Part shown: positions 19,999 through 27,170 of the stretch, piece after piece | Numbering within the stretch: the first letter of the stretch is position 1 | Layout: each line of letters opens with the position of its first letter | Source: Candidatus Glomeribacter gigasporarum BEG34 | Lineage (GTDB): Bacteria; Pseudomonadota; Gammaproteobacteria; Burkholderiales; Burkholderiaceae | Length of the DNA: 57,259 nucleotides | Direction: 5' to 3' | Assembly: GCF_000227585.1 (NCBI RefSeq) | Contig: NZ_CAFB01000039.1 | Location: forward strand, 1-57,259 | Position numbers and translations under genes: made by a program | The notes under the pieces: model-generated | Databases searched by the model: none | What the model was told of the DNA's origin: nothing | The model's input: the letters and a program-made list of their open reading frames with translations, nothing else

Positions 19999-20010
19999 AG
20001 GCTGTGATGC

Positions 20011-20742
20011 ATGCCTAAAACCCATTTTGGTTTTCAGACCGTAGATGAAGAGGAAAAAAGCCGTCTGGTTGGTCGCGTGTTTGACTCGGTTGCGTCCAGA
20101 TATGATCTGATGAACGATCTGATGTCCGCCGGGCTGCATCGGCGCTGGAAGGCATTTGCCATTGCCCAGGCCGGCGTGCGCGCGGGCTTCAAGGTGCTCG
20201 ATGTCGCAGGCGGCAGCGGCGATCTGGCAAAAGCATTCGCAAAACAGGCGGGCGAATGCGGAGAAGTCTGGCTGACCGATATCAACGCGTCGATGTTGCG
20301 TATGGGTCGCGACCGGCTGCTTGATCAAGGCTGGATGATGCCAATCGCGCAGTGCGATGCTGAGCGGCTTCCATTTGCCGATCATTATTTTGATGTGGTC
20401 ACCGTTGCGTTTGGCCTGCGCAATATGACGTGCCCAGAGCGCGCGCTCGCGGAAATGCGTCGCGTACTCAAACCAGGCGGCAAATTGCTGATACTTGAAT
20501 TTTCCAAAATCTGGGCGCCGCTGACTCAACTCTACGATGTATATTCGTTCAAAATACTCCCTTGGCTCGGTGAAAAAATTGCGCGCGATGCTCAAAGTTA
20601 CCGCTATCTGGCTGAATCGATTCGCCGGCATCCCGATCAACAGATATTGAAAACGCATATGGAAGCGGCTGGGCTTGCACATGTGCGTTATCACAATCTG
20701 TCCGCGGGGATTACAGCGTTACACACAGCAACCAAATATTAG
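20011..20742 (+). CDS. ubiE: Ubiquinone/menaquinone C-methyltransferase UbiE
   Basis: UbiE is the SAM-dependent C-methyltransferase of ubiquinone (and menaquinone) synthesis. The 243 residues include [40 protein letters not shown], the SAM loop [13 protein letters not shown], and VAFGLRNMT with [14 protein letters not shown]. These are all close to the family. The stop TAG (20740-20742) is made by the first bases of the next family A repeat. Confidence 0.96.
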   Translation: MPKTHFGFQTVDEEEKSRLVGRVFDSVASRYDLMNDLMSAGLHRRWKAFAIAQAGVRAGFKVLDVAGGSGDLAKAFAKQAGECGEVWLTDINASMLRMGRDRLLDQGWMMPIAQCDAERLPFADHYFDVVTVAFGLRNMTCPERALAEMRRVLKPGGKLLILEFSKIWAPLTQLYDVYSFKILPWLGEKIARDAQSYRYLAESIRRHPDQQILKTHMEAAGLAHVRYHNLSAGITALHTATKY

Positions 20743-20812
20743 AGTATTTCCAGCGGCTTGCACGGGTAGCTTCGCGCTCGCTCCTTGTGCAATCTCGCTG
20801 AAAAATGCTCTA
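20740..20812 (+). repeat. Family A palindromic repeat (73-bp form) at the ubiE stop
   Basis: The left arm TAGAGTATTTCCAG is slightly decayed and the right arm GCTGAAAAATGCTCTA is intact. The TA boundary and the following G form the TAG stop of ubiE. The interior GCGGCTTGCACGG and TTCGCGCTCGCTCC is the common family A core. Confidence 0.92.
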
Positions 20813-20864
20813 ATTCTGAAGCCCTTTTCTGAAGCCCTTTCTAGCGAGAAGAAGGAGAAATTTT

Positions 20865-21341
20865 ATGCAAGGCGATTCCAAAGTCCTTGAACATTTGAAT
20901 GCACAGCTCAAAAATGAATTAACGGCGATTAATCAGTATTTTCTGCACTCCAGAATGTACAAGAACTGGGGATTTGAAAAATTGGGACAGCGTGAATATC
21001 AGGAGTCGATTGGCGAAATGAAACATGCGGACCAGTTGATTGAGCGTATTTTTGTGCTTGATGGTTTGCCTAATCTTCAGGATTTGCACAAGCTGCTCAT
21101 TGGCGAAGACGTTCCCGAAATTTTGAGCTGTGATTTAAAACTTGAGCAAGCGTCTCAAGCCTGTTGCAAGGAGGCCGTTGCGTATTGCGAATCGGTGCGC
21201 GATTTTGTGACGCGCGATCTTTTCGCGGCCATTCTCAACGATACTGAAAAGCATATAGACTGGCTTGAAACGCAGCTTGAGCTGGTGGACAAGCTGGGTC
21301 TCCAGAATTATCTGCAGTCAGGGATGAGTGCGCCCGTCTGA
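20865..21341 (+). CDS. bfr: Bacterioferritin
   Basis: Bacterioferritin is a 24-mer iron store with haem at dimer interfaces. The 158 residues align directly with E. coli numbering: ferroxidase ligands E18, E51, H54, E94 and H130 and the haem ligand M52 are present. Position 127, a glutamate ligand in E. coli, is threonine here ([11 protein letters not shown]), with a glutamate at 128. This may lower ferroxidase activity or reflect a subunit type that pairs with another. AAGGAG lies 9 bp before the ATG. It is separated from ubiE by a repeat and probably has its own promoter. Confidence 0.93.
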   Translation: MQGDSKVLEHLNAQLKNELTAINQYFLHSRMYKNWGFEKLGQREYQESIGEMKHADQLIERIFVLDGLPNLQDLHKLLIGEDVPEILSCDLKLEQASQACCKEAVAYCESVRDFVTRDLFAAILNDTEKHIDWLETQLELVDKLGLQNYLQSGMSAPV

Positions 21342-21350
21342 TCCTGACTA

Positions 21351-21424
21351 TAGAGCATTTTTCAGTAAGATTGCCACTGGTGCGAGCGCGAAGCGACACC
21401 GTGCAAGCCGCTGAAAATGCTCTA
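21351..21424 (+). repeat. Family A palindromic repeat (74-bp form) between bfr and a peptide-binding protein gene
   Basis: TAGAGCATTTTTCAG on the left and CTGAAAATGCTCTA on the right (one A shorter) are bounded by TA. Its right end supplies the stop codon TAG of the minus-strand gene ending at 21422. It lies between convergent genes and its hairpin could act on both messages. Confidence 0.93.
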
Positions 21425-23044
21425 TCTCAAGCTGACGCCATTAAACTGTGTAGGCCCAAAGGGATGAATTCTGAATCCGGTCACGTTCTTTCGGATGGGC
21501 TGGTAGACAATGGGGTAAGCGATTGGCGTAAACGGCTGTTCTTGCTTGAAGATTTTCTGTGCTTTTAAATAGCGCTGAGTGCGCTGATGGAGATCGGTGA
21601 TGTGTACCGCTTGTTGTACTAGATCATCAAAGGGTTTATAACACCAGAGCGAATAATTTGCAGTGCCTACTCCCCGGCAACCGTATTCCCCGAGCCAATT
21701 ATCAACATCGCCGTTATCAATAATTTTTCCGGCAAGCATTGCATCGTGCTCGCCTTTCCCGGTGCGTTTGATGTAATCTGCAAAATCATGGCGCTGAACG
21801 ATGTCCGCCTTGACGCCGATCTTTGCCCAGTCTGATTGAATCATTTCAGCCATCAGCTTTGGGCTCGGGTTATAAGGTCTCTGTAGAGAAGGCGCCCACA
21901 GCGTTATTTTAAACCCGTTTGGATAGCCGGCTTGCGTTAAAAAGGCTTTTGCCCGTTTAGAATTGCGCGGCGCATCCTTCAAGCTTTTATCGTAAGCCCA
22001 TTGCACGGGCGGCATGGGCGCGACCGCTGCTTGTGCGCGGCCTTCATACACTGCGTCGATTATGGCTTTCTTATTGATCGCCATATCCAGCGCACGACGC
22101 ACTAAAACCTTGTCCAAAGGTGGATGCGTGACGTTATAGGCGACATAACTCATCCCGAAGGCCGGTTTGCTCAGCACTTCAATATTCGGATCAGACTGTA
22201 GCGCGGCAATATCGACCAGACGCGGATAGACGCTGATTTGACATTCATTGCTTTTGAGTTTCTGTACGCGCACGGCGGCTTCGGGGATAATGGAAAAAAC
22301 GAGTTTCGACAGTTTGACATCCTCCGGTTTCCAATACTCTGGATTTCCCGCATAGCGTATGGATTCATCTTTCACATATTTTTCGAAGATAAAAGGGCCG
22401 GTCCCAACCGGCCTGCGGTTCATGTCGGAAGGCGCGCCAGACTTGAGCAATTGCGCCGCATATTCGGCGGAGAGAATCGATGCGGGGGGCGCAGCCAGAT
22501 TCGATAGAAAAACGGCGTTGGGAGACTTGAGCGTAAAACGCACGATATATGGATTGAACCGATCCGGCAGTTCGATTTTCTCAACCAGTTGATCAAAGCC
22601 TGTGTAATGCCAATACGGAAACTCAGCCAGATACGCTTTACGGAATGGCATCTCCAGGTTACGCATGCGTTCAAAAGTAAAAACGACATCCTCGCCATTG
22701 AATTCACGGCTGGGCATAAACCAGGGCGTGACGTGAAATTTCACGCCGTGACGCAACCAAAAGGTATAGACGCGTCCCTCTTTTGAAATTTTCCAGCGTT
22801 CAGCCAGACTGGGCTGGATTTTCGGCGTCTCGCTATTGAGATCAAAGTCGAGCAGTCTGTTAAAAACGGTTTCCGCAACTGCCGAGTATTCCACTCCGCT
22901 GGAGTATCGGCCTGGATCAAAGCCTGCCGGGCTGCCTTCAGAGCAATAGACGAGTGTCTTATTGGGTAATGTGGTATGTGCACTCAATAGGGAAGTCTTA
23001 CAGATGAGGCCCAGCATGACGCCGAGATTAGATAAACGGCGCAT
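21422..23044 (-). CDS. Periplasmic peptide-binding protein of an ABC importer (DppA/OppA family)
   Basis: This is a family 5 solute-binding protein of 540 residues. An N-terminal signal peptide (charged MRRLSNLG, a hydrophobic stretch, and a cut near SAHT) is followed by TLVYCSEGSPAGFDPG. Then come EDVVFTFERMRN, the long domain with ALDMAINKKAIIDAVYEGRAQ, and the C-terminal PFTPIAYPIVYQPIRKNVTGFRI. It resembles dipeptide-binding DppA. No permease or ATPase genes are adjacent. The gene starts inside the last 17 bp of a PAS/LuxR regulator gene, so the two are likely cotranscribed. The stop TAG is formed by a family A repeat. A related copy without a signal peptide lies at 39098-40660. Confidence 0.92.
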   Translation of the reverse strand: MRRLSNLGVMLGLICKTSLLSAHTTLPNKTLVYCSEGSPAGFDPGRYSSGVEYSAVAETVFNRLLDFDLNSETPKIQPSLAERWKISKEGRVYTFWLRHGVKFHVTPWFMPSREFNGEDVVFTFERMRNLEMPFRKAYLAEFPYWHYTGFDQLVEKIELPDRFNPYIVRFTLKSPNAVFLSNLAAPPASILSAEYAAQLLKSGAPSDMNRRPVGTGPFIFEKYVKDESIRYAGNPEYWKPEDVKLSKLVFSIIPEAAVRVQKLKSNECQISVYPRLVDIAALQSDPNIEVLSKPAFGMSYVAYNVTHPPLDKVLVRRALDMAINKKAIIDAVYEGRAQAAVAPMPPVQWAYDKSLKDAPRNSKRAKAFLTQAGYPNGFKITLWAPSLQRPYNPSPKLMAEMIQSDWAKIGVKADIVQRHDFADYIKRTGKGEHDAMLAGKIIDNGDVDNWLGEYGCRGVGTANYSLWCYKPFDDLVQQAVHITDLHQRTQRYLKAQKIFKQEQPFTPIAYPIVYQPIRKNVTGFRIHPFGPTQFNGVSLR

Positions 23045-23816
23045 ATCGGCCAGCCTCCGTTGGCAGTGAACGTAATTTGAGGATGATCTCGTGCAAATAA
23101 TGCGGTTGCAAACATTTATTTCTTAATTGGGAAATATGATTCGTAGCGGTTGCAGGAGAGGTATCCATCGCGCGAGCCACATATTTAATAGAGTTGTCTG
23201 CTCGCATTGTGCATAAAATCCGGATTTCTTTGAGTGTGGGTAGGTCGTATGGATGAAAGTAAATATCTATCTTCAGATGCTGCAAGAATTTTTTAATTGC
23301 TTCCTTTCCATGATAAAACTGCTGATAGAACTGAAGGAGTTTATGCAGTCCAAGTCGGCTGGTCATATCTTCAGAATAAGTGAGAATCGCAATGGTTTTT
23401 TGATTCTTCTGATCTTGAAGGGGGAATTTTATAGAGCGCTCAAATTGAAGGGCACCGCCGACCGTGAAATAAATGTGTTTAATTTGAAGCGCGCGTTTGG
23501 TTGATTTGACTTGATGGTCGATCTTTTCAGTATTTGCTAACTCACAATCTATCCAGGACAATATATTTGCGTTCAAATCAAGATTGCCATAAAAACGACA
23601 ATCCTGAGAAAGGATGTCTGCAGCGCTTAATCCTATTAGATGATCCACGGAATCAAGTTTTAGAGCGGCTGCATTAGAATAGTTGCTATAAATAAATTTT
23701 CCTGTCTGTGCGTCTTTTATATGAGCGCATCCGTTTAAATGCTCTACAAGATCATATAAAAAACTAACGTTAAAACGGATGCTTCCTAAATCATGCAGAA
23801 TCTGCGCTGTATCCAT
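23028..23816 (-). CDS. PAS-domain LuxR-type transcriptional regulator
   Basis: The start ATG 23816 is preceded by GAGGAAG at good spacing and gives 262 residues; an upstream ATG at 23852 lacks this. The N-terminal half is PAS-like (SFLYDLVEHLNGCAHIKDAQTGKFIYSN and HLIGLSAADIL). The C-terminal part, TLKEIRILCTMRADNSIKYVARAMDTSPATATNHISQLRNK, is a LuxR-type helix-turn-helix. The gene overlaps the downstream peptide-binding protein gene by 17 bp. The pairing suggests that it controls uptake of, or responds to, a peptide or amino-acid ligand; that is inference. A truncated paralogue is at 38769. Confidence 0.8.
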   Translation of the reverse strand: MDTAQILHDLGSIRFNVSFLYDLVEHLNGCAHIKDAQTGKFIYSNYSNAAALKLDSVDHLIGLSAADILSQDCRFYGNLDLNANILSWIDCELANTEKIDHQVKSTKRALQIKHIYFTVGGALQFERSIKFPLQDQKNQKTIAILTYSEDMTSRLGLHKLLQFYQQFYHGKEAIKKFLQHLKIDIYFHPYDLPTLKEIRILCTMRADNSIKYVARAMDTSPATATNHISQLRNKCLQPHYLHEIILKLRSLPTEAGRYAPFI

Positions 23817-23934
23817 AAGCTTCCTCAACCGATGCAATGAAAATGCTGTCATCGATTAAGGATAATCCTGTTTTTCTGTAATGGATGCTCTACTTCATTC
23901 TATAATTCACTTTTCTGGTTGAAAATAGTGACTT

Positions 23935-24363
23935 TCATTGCGGATTCTTCCAATAACGCTGAACCAGCCGTTCCAGAAAGGATTGACCCAGAACCCCCAG
24001 CGCCGAGCCAAGACCGACCAGCGCTGCCGGCGGTACATTGGGAATCATCATGAATGCAGTTGCCGCTGCCATGGAGAGTCCCGCGCCGATGATCAGACGC
24101 CCGGCGATCAAGCGCAGCGTGACTTGTTCTCCGCCTGCGAGCACTTTACCGAAAGCAATCGCCGCGCCCACGCCCGCCAACGTCAGCAGCGTTTTGTCGT
24201 GATCATCGAAATGCATGGCGCCCAGCGCTTCAACTCCAAACCACCGCCGCCGGATAAAGCCAATCAGCGCCGCGCAACCGAGCAGATACAAAGCGCCGAT
24301 CGCGGAATGGACGATCCATCGACGCCATGAATGGCGGAAGAGGCATTTCATCGCATTGTCCAA
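23935..24363 (-). CDS. LydA-like phage holin family protein
   Basis: The 142-residue protein has a basic N-terminus, a membrane segment at about 19-38, and a second region from LLTLAGVGAAIAFGKVLAGGEQVTLRLIAGRLIIGAGLSMAA to PPAALVGLGSALGVLGQSFLE. This pattern (loaded -R-GR-I-GAGLS followed by P-LALVGLGSALG-LG) is that of holin superfamily III (LydA type), which makes pores in phage lysis. No endolysin, spanin or other phage gene is nearby, so it is a relic or has been recruited. The gene ends 14 bp from ispH and is on the same strand as its neighbours. Confidence 0.7.
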   Translation of the reverse strand: MDNAMKCLFRHSWRRWIVHSAIGALYLLGCAALIGFIRRRWFGVEALGAMHFDDHDKTLLTLAGVGAAIAFGKVLAGGEQVTLRLIAGRLIIGAGLSMAAATAFMMIPNVPPAALVGLGSALGVLGQSFLERLVQRYWKNPQ

Positions 24364-24377
24364 AACAAAATCTATGT

Positions 24378-25319
24378 CTATAGCCCGCGCGGTAATGGAA
24401 ACGATATCGTTTCTTCCACGCCCTGCAGCAGACGCACGCGCTTAACCCCCAGTTCACGCAGCCGTTGAATCACCGCCTGCGCAAGCGCTTCGGGCGCTGA
24501 CGCGCCGGCCGTGAGTCCAATCCGGCGTTTACCTGTCAGCCAGCCTGGATTGATCTGTTCCGGCGCATCGATCTGATACGCTGGAATGCCGCGTTTTCCA
24601 GCTACTTCGCGCAGACGGTTCGAATTTGAACTATTCGGGCTGCCAACGACAATGACCATATCACATAGCGGCGCCATCCATTTGACCGCGTCCTGCCGGT
24701 TTTGAGAGGCATAACAAATATCCTGTTTTTTAGGCGCGCGAATCTCTGGAAAGCGCGCCTTGAGCGCTGCAATAATCCGCCACGTATCATCAACGGACAA
24801 AGTCGTCTGCGTCACATACGCCAGTTTCTTGGGATCAGCAATACGGAGCGCCGCCACATCGTGCACATCCTCAACCAGATAAACGCCGTCCTGGACCTGG
24901 CCCATCGTACCCTCAACCTCTGGATGTCCTGGGTGGCCAATCATCACAATTTCATCGCCGTCCGCGCGCATTTTTGCGATTTCAACGTGTACTTTTTTCA
25001 CCAGCGGGCACGTGGCATCCCATACGCGTAATCCAAGATGTTCGGCTTCTTTCTGAATTTTTTTTGATACGCCGTGAGCGCTGAAAATAAGCATGCCGCC
25101 TGCTGGGACCTGCTCAAGCGCTTCCACAAAAATCACGCCCTTGCGGCGCAGCTCATTGACCACCACCGTGTTATGGACAATCTCATGCCGTACATAGACC
25201 GGCGCGCCGAAACGCGCGAGCGCGCGCTCGACAATTTCAATCGCGCGATCCACGCCGGCGCAAAAGCCGCGCGGCTGCGCGAGCAGAACCTCAGGGTCGG
25301 TGGAGGAAAATTCTGGCAT
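24378..25319 (-). CDS. ispH: 4-hydroxy-3-methylbut-2-enyl diphosphate reductase IspH
   Basis: IspH is the iron-sulfur enzyme of the last step of the MEP isoprenoid pathway. The start ATG 25319 gives [26 protein letters not shown]; an ATG at 25361 would add unrelated residues. The three cluster cysteines are in [17 protein letters not shown] and the later [10 protein letters not shown] region ([12 protein letters not shown]). The C-terminal GASAPE is typical. It overlaps fkpB by 29 bp, the usual partner order fkpB-ispH. Confidence 0.96.
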   Translation of the reverse strand: MPEFSSTDPEVLLAQPRGFCAGVDRAIEIVERALARFGAPVYVRHEIVHNTVVVNELRRKGVIFVEALEQVPAGGMLIFSAHGVSKKIQKEAEHLGLRVWDATCPLVKKVHVEIAKMRADGDEIVMIGHPGHPEVEGTMGQVQDGVYLVEDVHDVAALRIADPKKLAYVTQTTLSVDDTWRIIAALKARFPEIRAPKKQDICYASQNRQDAVKWMAPLCDMVIVVGSPNSSNSNRLREVAGKRGIPAYQIDAPEQINPGWLTGKRRIGLTAGASAPEALAQAVIQRLRELGVKRVRLLQGVEETISFPLPRGL

Positions 25320-25623
25320 GGCAATCACGCATCTGGAGAACGGCGATGATGTGTACTTCAAAAATCAGCCGCTGGCCGGCGAGCGGGTGTTCAGGCATGC
25401 CGAACCTCTGTTCCGGCCTTAGCTGAACGGTCGAATGGTCGCCCGCTTTCATCCCCGGCAGAATATCTTCAAGAAAAGGGGCCAACTGTCCCGCGCCTGA
25501 TAGCAGCGTTGCGGGGTGGCGCCCAAAGGTATGAAGAATATCCGCGCCCCTTGAAAAAGAGAGGCGGTCATGAAGGGTGACGTGCGAACCAGGTTCGATT
25601 TTAAACGGGCGGGAGCGGATCAT
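25291..25623 (-). CDS. fkpB: FKBP-type peptidyl-prolyl isomerase, SlyD/FkpB type, lacking the flap insert domain
   Basis: The part from about [16 protein letters not shown] to [19 protein letters not shown] is the N-terminal FKBP half of the SlyD/FkpB group, and [19 protein letters not shown] is its C-terminal strand. In relatives about 50 residues, the IF chaperone domain, lie between these two parts. Here [10 protein letters not shown] joins them directly and in frame. The product is about 110 residues from ATG 25623 (25638 is an alternative). The fold core could survive as a minimal FKBP, or the gene is decaying. Its 5' end overlaps the divergent radC gene. Confidence 0.75.
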   Translation of the reverse strand: MIRSRPFKIEPGSHVTLHDRLSFSRGADILHTFGRHPATLLSGAGQLAPFLEDILPGMKAGDHSTVQLRPEQRFGMPEHPLAGQRLIFEVHIIAVLQMRDCHARIFLHRP

Positions 25624-26424
25624 GATGTGCACGAACATCCAGAAGTCAATCCGCGCTCCAATAGCGCGGCGCGTCAGCAAAGGCGCGCTGCTCAAGCGCA
25701 GGCGCATGGCATTGTAAATGAGCGCAGGCGCAAGAAGGCGCATCAAAACCATACCATTGACCGTTGGCCGAAGCTCGAACGCCCGCGCGAAAAACTTGCA
25801 ACGAATGGCGCAAGCACTTTATCGGATGCGGAATTGCTGGCGATTTTCCTGCGCGTTGGGGTGGAAGGCCAAAGTGCGGTTGACCTTGCGCGCGCCTTGA
25901 TCAGCCGTTTTGGCTCAGTGCGCGCGCTTCTGTCCGCGCCCAGCGATGAACTGAACGCGGTGCGCGGGATTGGGCCCGCGAAAATTGCCCAATTGCATGC
26001 AATCGGAGCGCTCACCCAGCGCGCGCTCGCGGAGGAGCTGCGCAGCACCGCATCCTTTGATTCTCCTGATGTCGTGCGGGATTATTTAAAACTTCTGATT
26101 GGCACGCGTTCCTATGAAGTATTTGTATGCTTATATCTGGACGCGCGTCACTGTTTGATCCGCGCAGAAGAATCGTCGCACGGCACGCTGACGCACACGG
26201 CTGTCTACCCGCAGAAGATTGCGCGGCAAGCGCTGCTATGCAATGCCGTGGCGCTGATTGTTGCCCATAACCACCCGTCTGGAAACGCTGAGCCGAGTCC
26301 CTCCGATTTCCACTTGACCAAACAACTTCAAGCCGCGCTCGCGTTATTTGATATTCGATTGCTGGACCATTTCGTTGTTTCGGCGAATTCGATCATGTCC
26401 TTTGTCGAACAGAAGATGCTTTAG
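25570..26424 (+). CDS. radC: DNA repair protein RadC (MPN/JAB family)
   Basis: The RadC part runs from about WPKLERPREKL through TLSDAELLAIFLRVGVEGQSAVDLARAL, a helix-hairpin-helix (VRGIGPAKIAQL), and the JAB metalloprotease-like motif HNHPSGNAEPSPSD. Precise function is unknown despite the name. The start is unclear. No ATG, GTG or TTG lies near the domain start; ATG 25570 (with AGAGAGG upstream) or GTG 25627 add about 60 basic residues that overlap the opposite-strand fkpB. The stop TAG overlaps the left end of a family B repeat. Confidence 0.88.
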   Translation: MKGDVRTRFDFKRAGADHDVHEHPEVNPRSNSAARQQRRAAQAQAHGIVNERRRKKAHQNHTIDRWPKLERPREKLATNGASTLSDAELLAIFLRVGVEGQSAVDLARALISRFGSVRALLSAPSDELNAVRGIGPAKIAQLHAIGALTQRALAEELRSTASFDSPDVVRDYLKLLIGTRSYEVFVCLYLDARHCLIRAEESSHGTLTHTAVYPQKIARQALLCNAVALIVAHNHPSGNAEPSPSDFHLTKQLQAALALFDIRLLDHFVVSANSIMSFVEQKML

Positions 26425-26567
26425 AACCTGTTTACGATCTGTCACGAGCGCCCGTCAGACAGGGAAGGAAGGAGCGCAGGAACCGGAGCATATTTGATAT
26501 ATGTGAGGATTCCGAGCACCGCCCGACCCTGTATCACGGGTGCGCAGTAAGATCGTGAACAGGTTCT
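26423..26567 (+). repeat. Family B palindromic repeat (145 bp) at the radC stop
   Basis: Left arm AGAACCTGTTTACGATCTG and right arm AAGATCGTGAACAGGTTCT are imperfect inverted repeats. Inside are GAGCGCAGGAACCGGAGCA and GAGGATTCCGAGCACCGCC, which also occur in the family B copy at 50216 in reverse order. It lies tight against the radC stop on one side and a family A arm on the other. The whole 440-bp gap to hipB (26425-26864) consists of repeats plus the hipBA promoter. Confidence 0.9.
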
Positions 26568-26630
26568 TAGAGCCTTTTTCAGCGGCTTGCATAGCGTTGT
26601 GACTTCGCCGCTCCGCCCGCATCGATCCCA
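26568..26630 (+). repeat. Family A left arm, truncated by a family C element
   Basis: TAGAGCCTTTTTCAG and the core GCGGCTTGCATAGCG then GACTTCGCCGCTCCG are family A, but no matching right arm follows. At 26631 a family C element starts instead. This looks like C inserted into, or recombined with, an A element. Confidence 0.8.
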
Positions 26631-26797
26631 TATAGCCAAACGACTTTAGTTCGATCCGGCGTCATCGCCGCTCGCCGTATGGTCCCGCTGCGGGGTCGCC
26701 TCCATCGCTGCGCGATGGAGACCTGCTCCGCCCGCATCGGTCCCCATACTGTCTTCGCGGCTGCTTCCTTGTCTCAAATTAAAGTCGCTTGGCTATA
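26631..26797 (+). repeat. Family C palindromic repeat (167 bp)
   Basis: TATAGCCAAACGACTTTA and TAAAGTCGCTTGGCTATA are terminal inverted repeats with one mismatch. The interior GGGGTCGCCTCCATCGC, GCGATGGAGACCTGC and CATACTGTCTTCGCG is the same core as in the 167-bp family A elements, so A and C share modules. Its right end stops one base before the -35 box of hipBA. Confidence 0.9.
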
Positions 26798-26826
26798 TTG
26801 ACTCTCCAAGGTTTTCTCCTTATATT
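26798..26826 (+). promoter_or_regulatory. Sigma-70 type promoter of hipBA
   Basis: The -35 box TTGACT (26798-26803) and the -10 box TATATT (26821-26826) are separated by exactly 17 bp. Transcription would start near 26833, about 30 bp before the hipB ATG and inside the inverted repeat that follows. Confidence 0.75.
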
Positions 26827-26828
26827 TT

Positions 26829-26856
26829 TGAATAAGATTTCTTTGAAACTTATTCA
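26829..26856 (+). promoter_or_regulatory. Candidate HipB operator
   Basis: TGAATAAG and CTTATTCA form a perfect 8-bp inverted repeat with a 12-bp spacer. It directly follows the -10 box and covers the expected transcription start. HipB proteins repress their own operon by binding such palindromes. The sequence differs from the E. coli TATCC-N8-GGATA site, so assignment rests on position and symmetry. Confidence 0.65.
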
Positions 26857-26864
26857 ATTCGATC

Positions 26865-27170
26865 ATGTGCACTCTCATCGAGCAGCTCCGCCGGCGCCGC
26901 TCGGATTTAGGATTCAGCTTAACCACGCTTGAAAAACGGACCGGTTTTGCACTGCCTCGGCTTTCGGTCATTTTTAACCGGCCAAAGGCCGTTGACCTGC
27001 GCCTGAGCAGCGTCGAAGCGCTGGCGGATGCGCTTGACGCCAGGGTCATGGTGGTCCCGAAAGAATCGGTTGCGCTGGTGCAGTCGTTGCTGTCTTCCCA
27101 CGCCTCGCTGATGGCGGTTGAACAAACCCCGTCAGCGCTTGAACGCGCGCTTTCCAGACGCGGTAAATGA
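26865..27170 (+). CDS. hipB: HipB-type antitoxin, helix-turn-helix DNA-binding protein
   Basis: This 101-residue protein starts with TLIEQLRRRRSDLGFSLTTLEKRTGFALPRLSVIFN, a Cro/C1-type helix-turn-helix. It continues with VEALADALDARVMVVPKES, the region that contacts partner subunits in HipB-like proteins. It overlaps the hipA start by 4 bp, as usual for these pairs. HipB neutralises HipA and represses the operon. No strong ribosome site precedes the ATG. Confidence 0.85.
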   Translation: MCTLIEQLRRRRSDLGFSLTTLEKRTGFALPRLSVIFNRPKAVDLRLSSVEALADALDARVMVVPKESVALVQSLLSSHASLMAVEQTPSALERALSRRGK

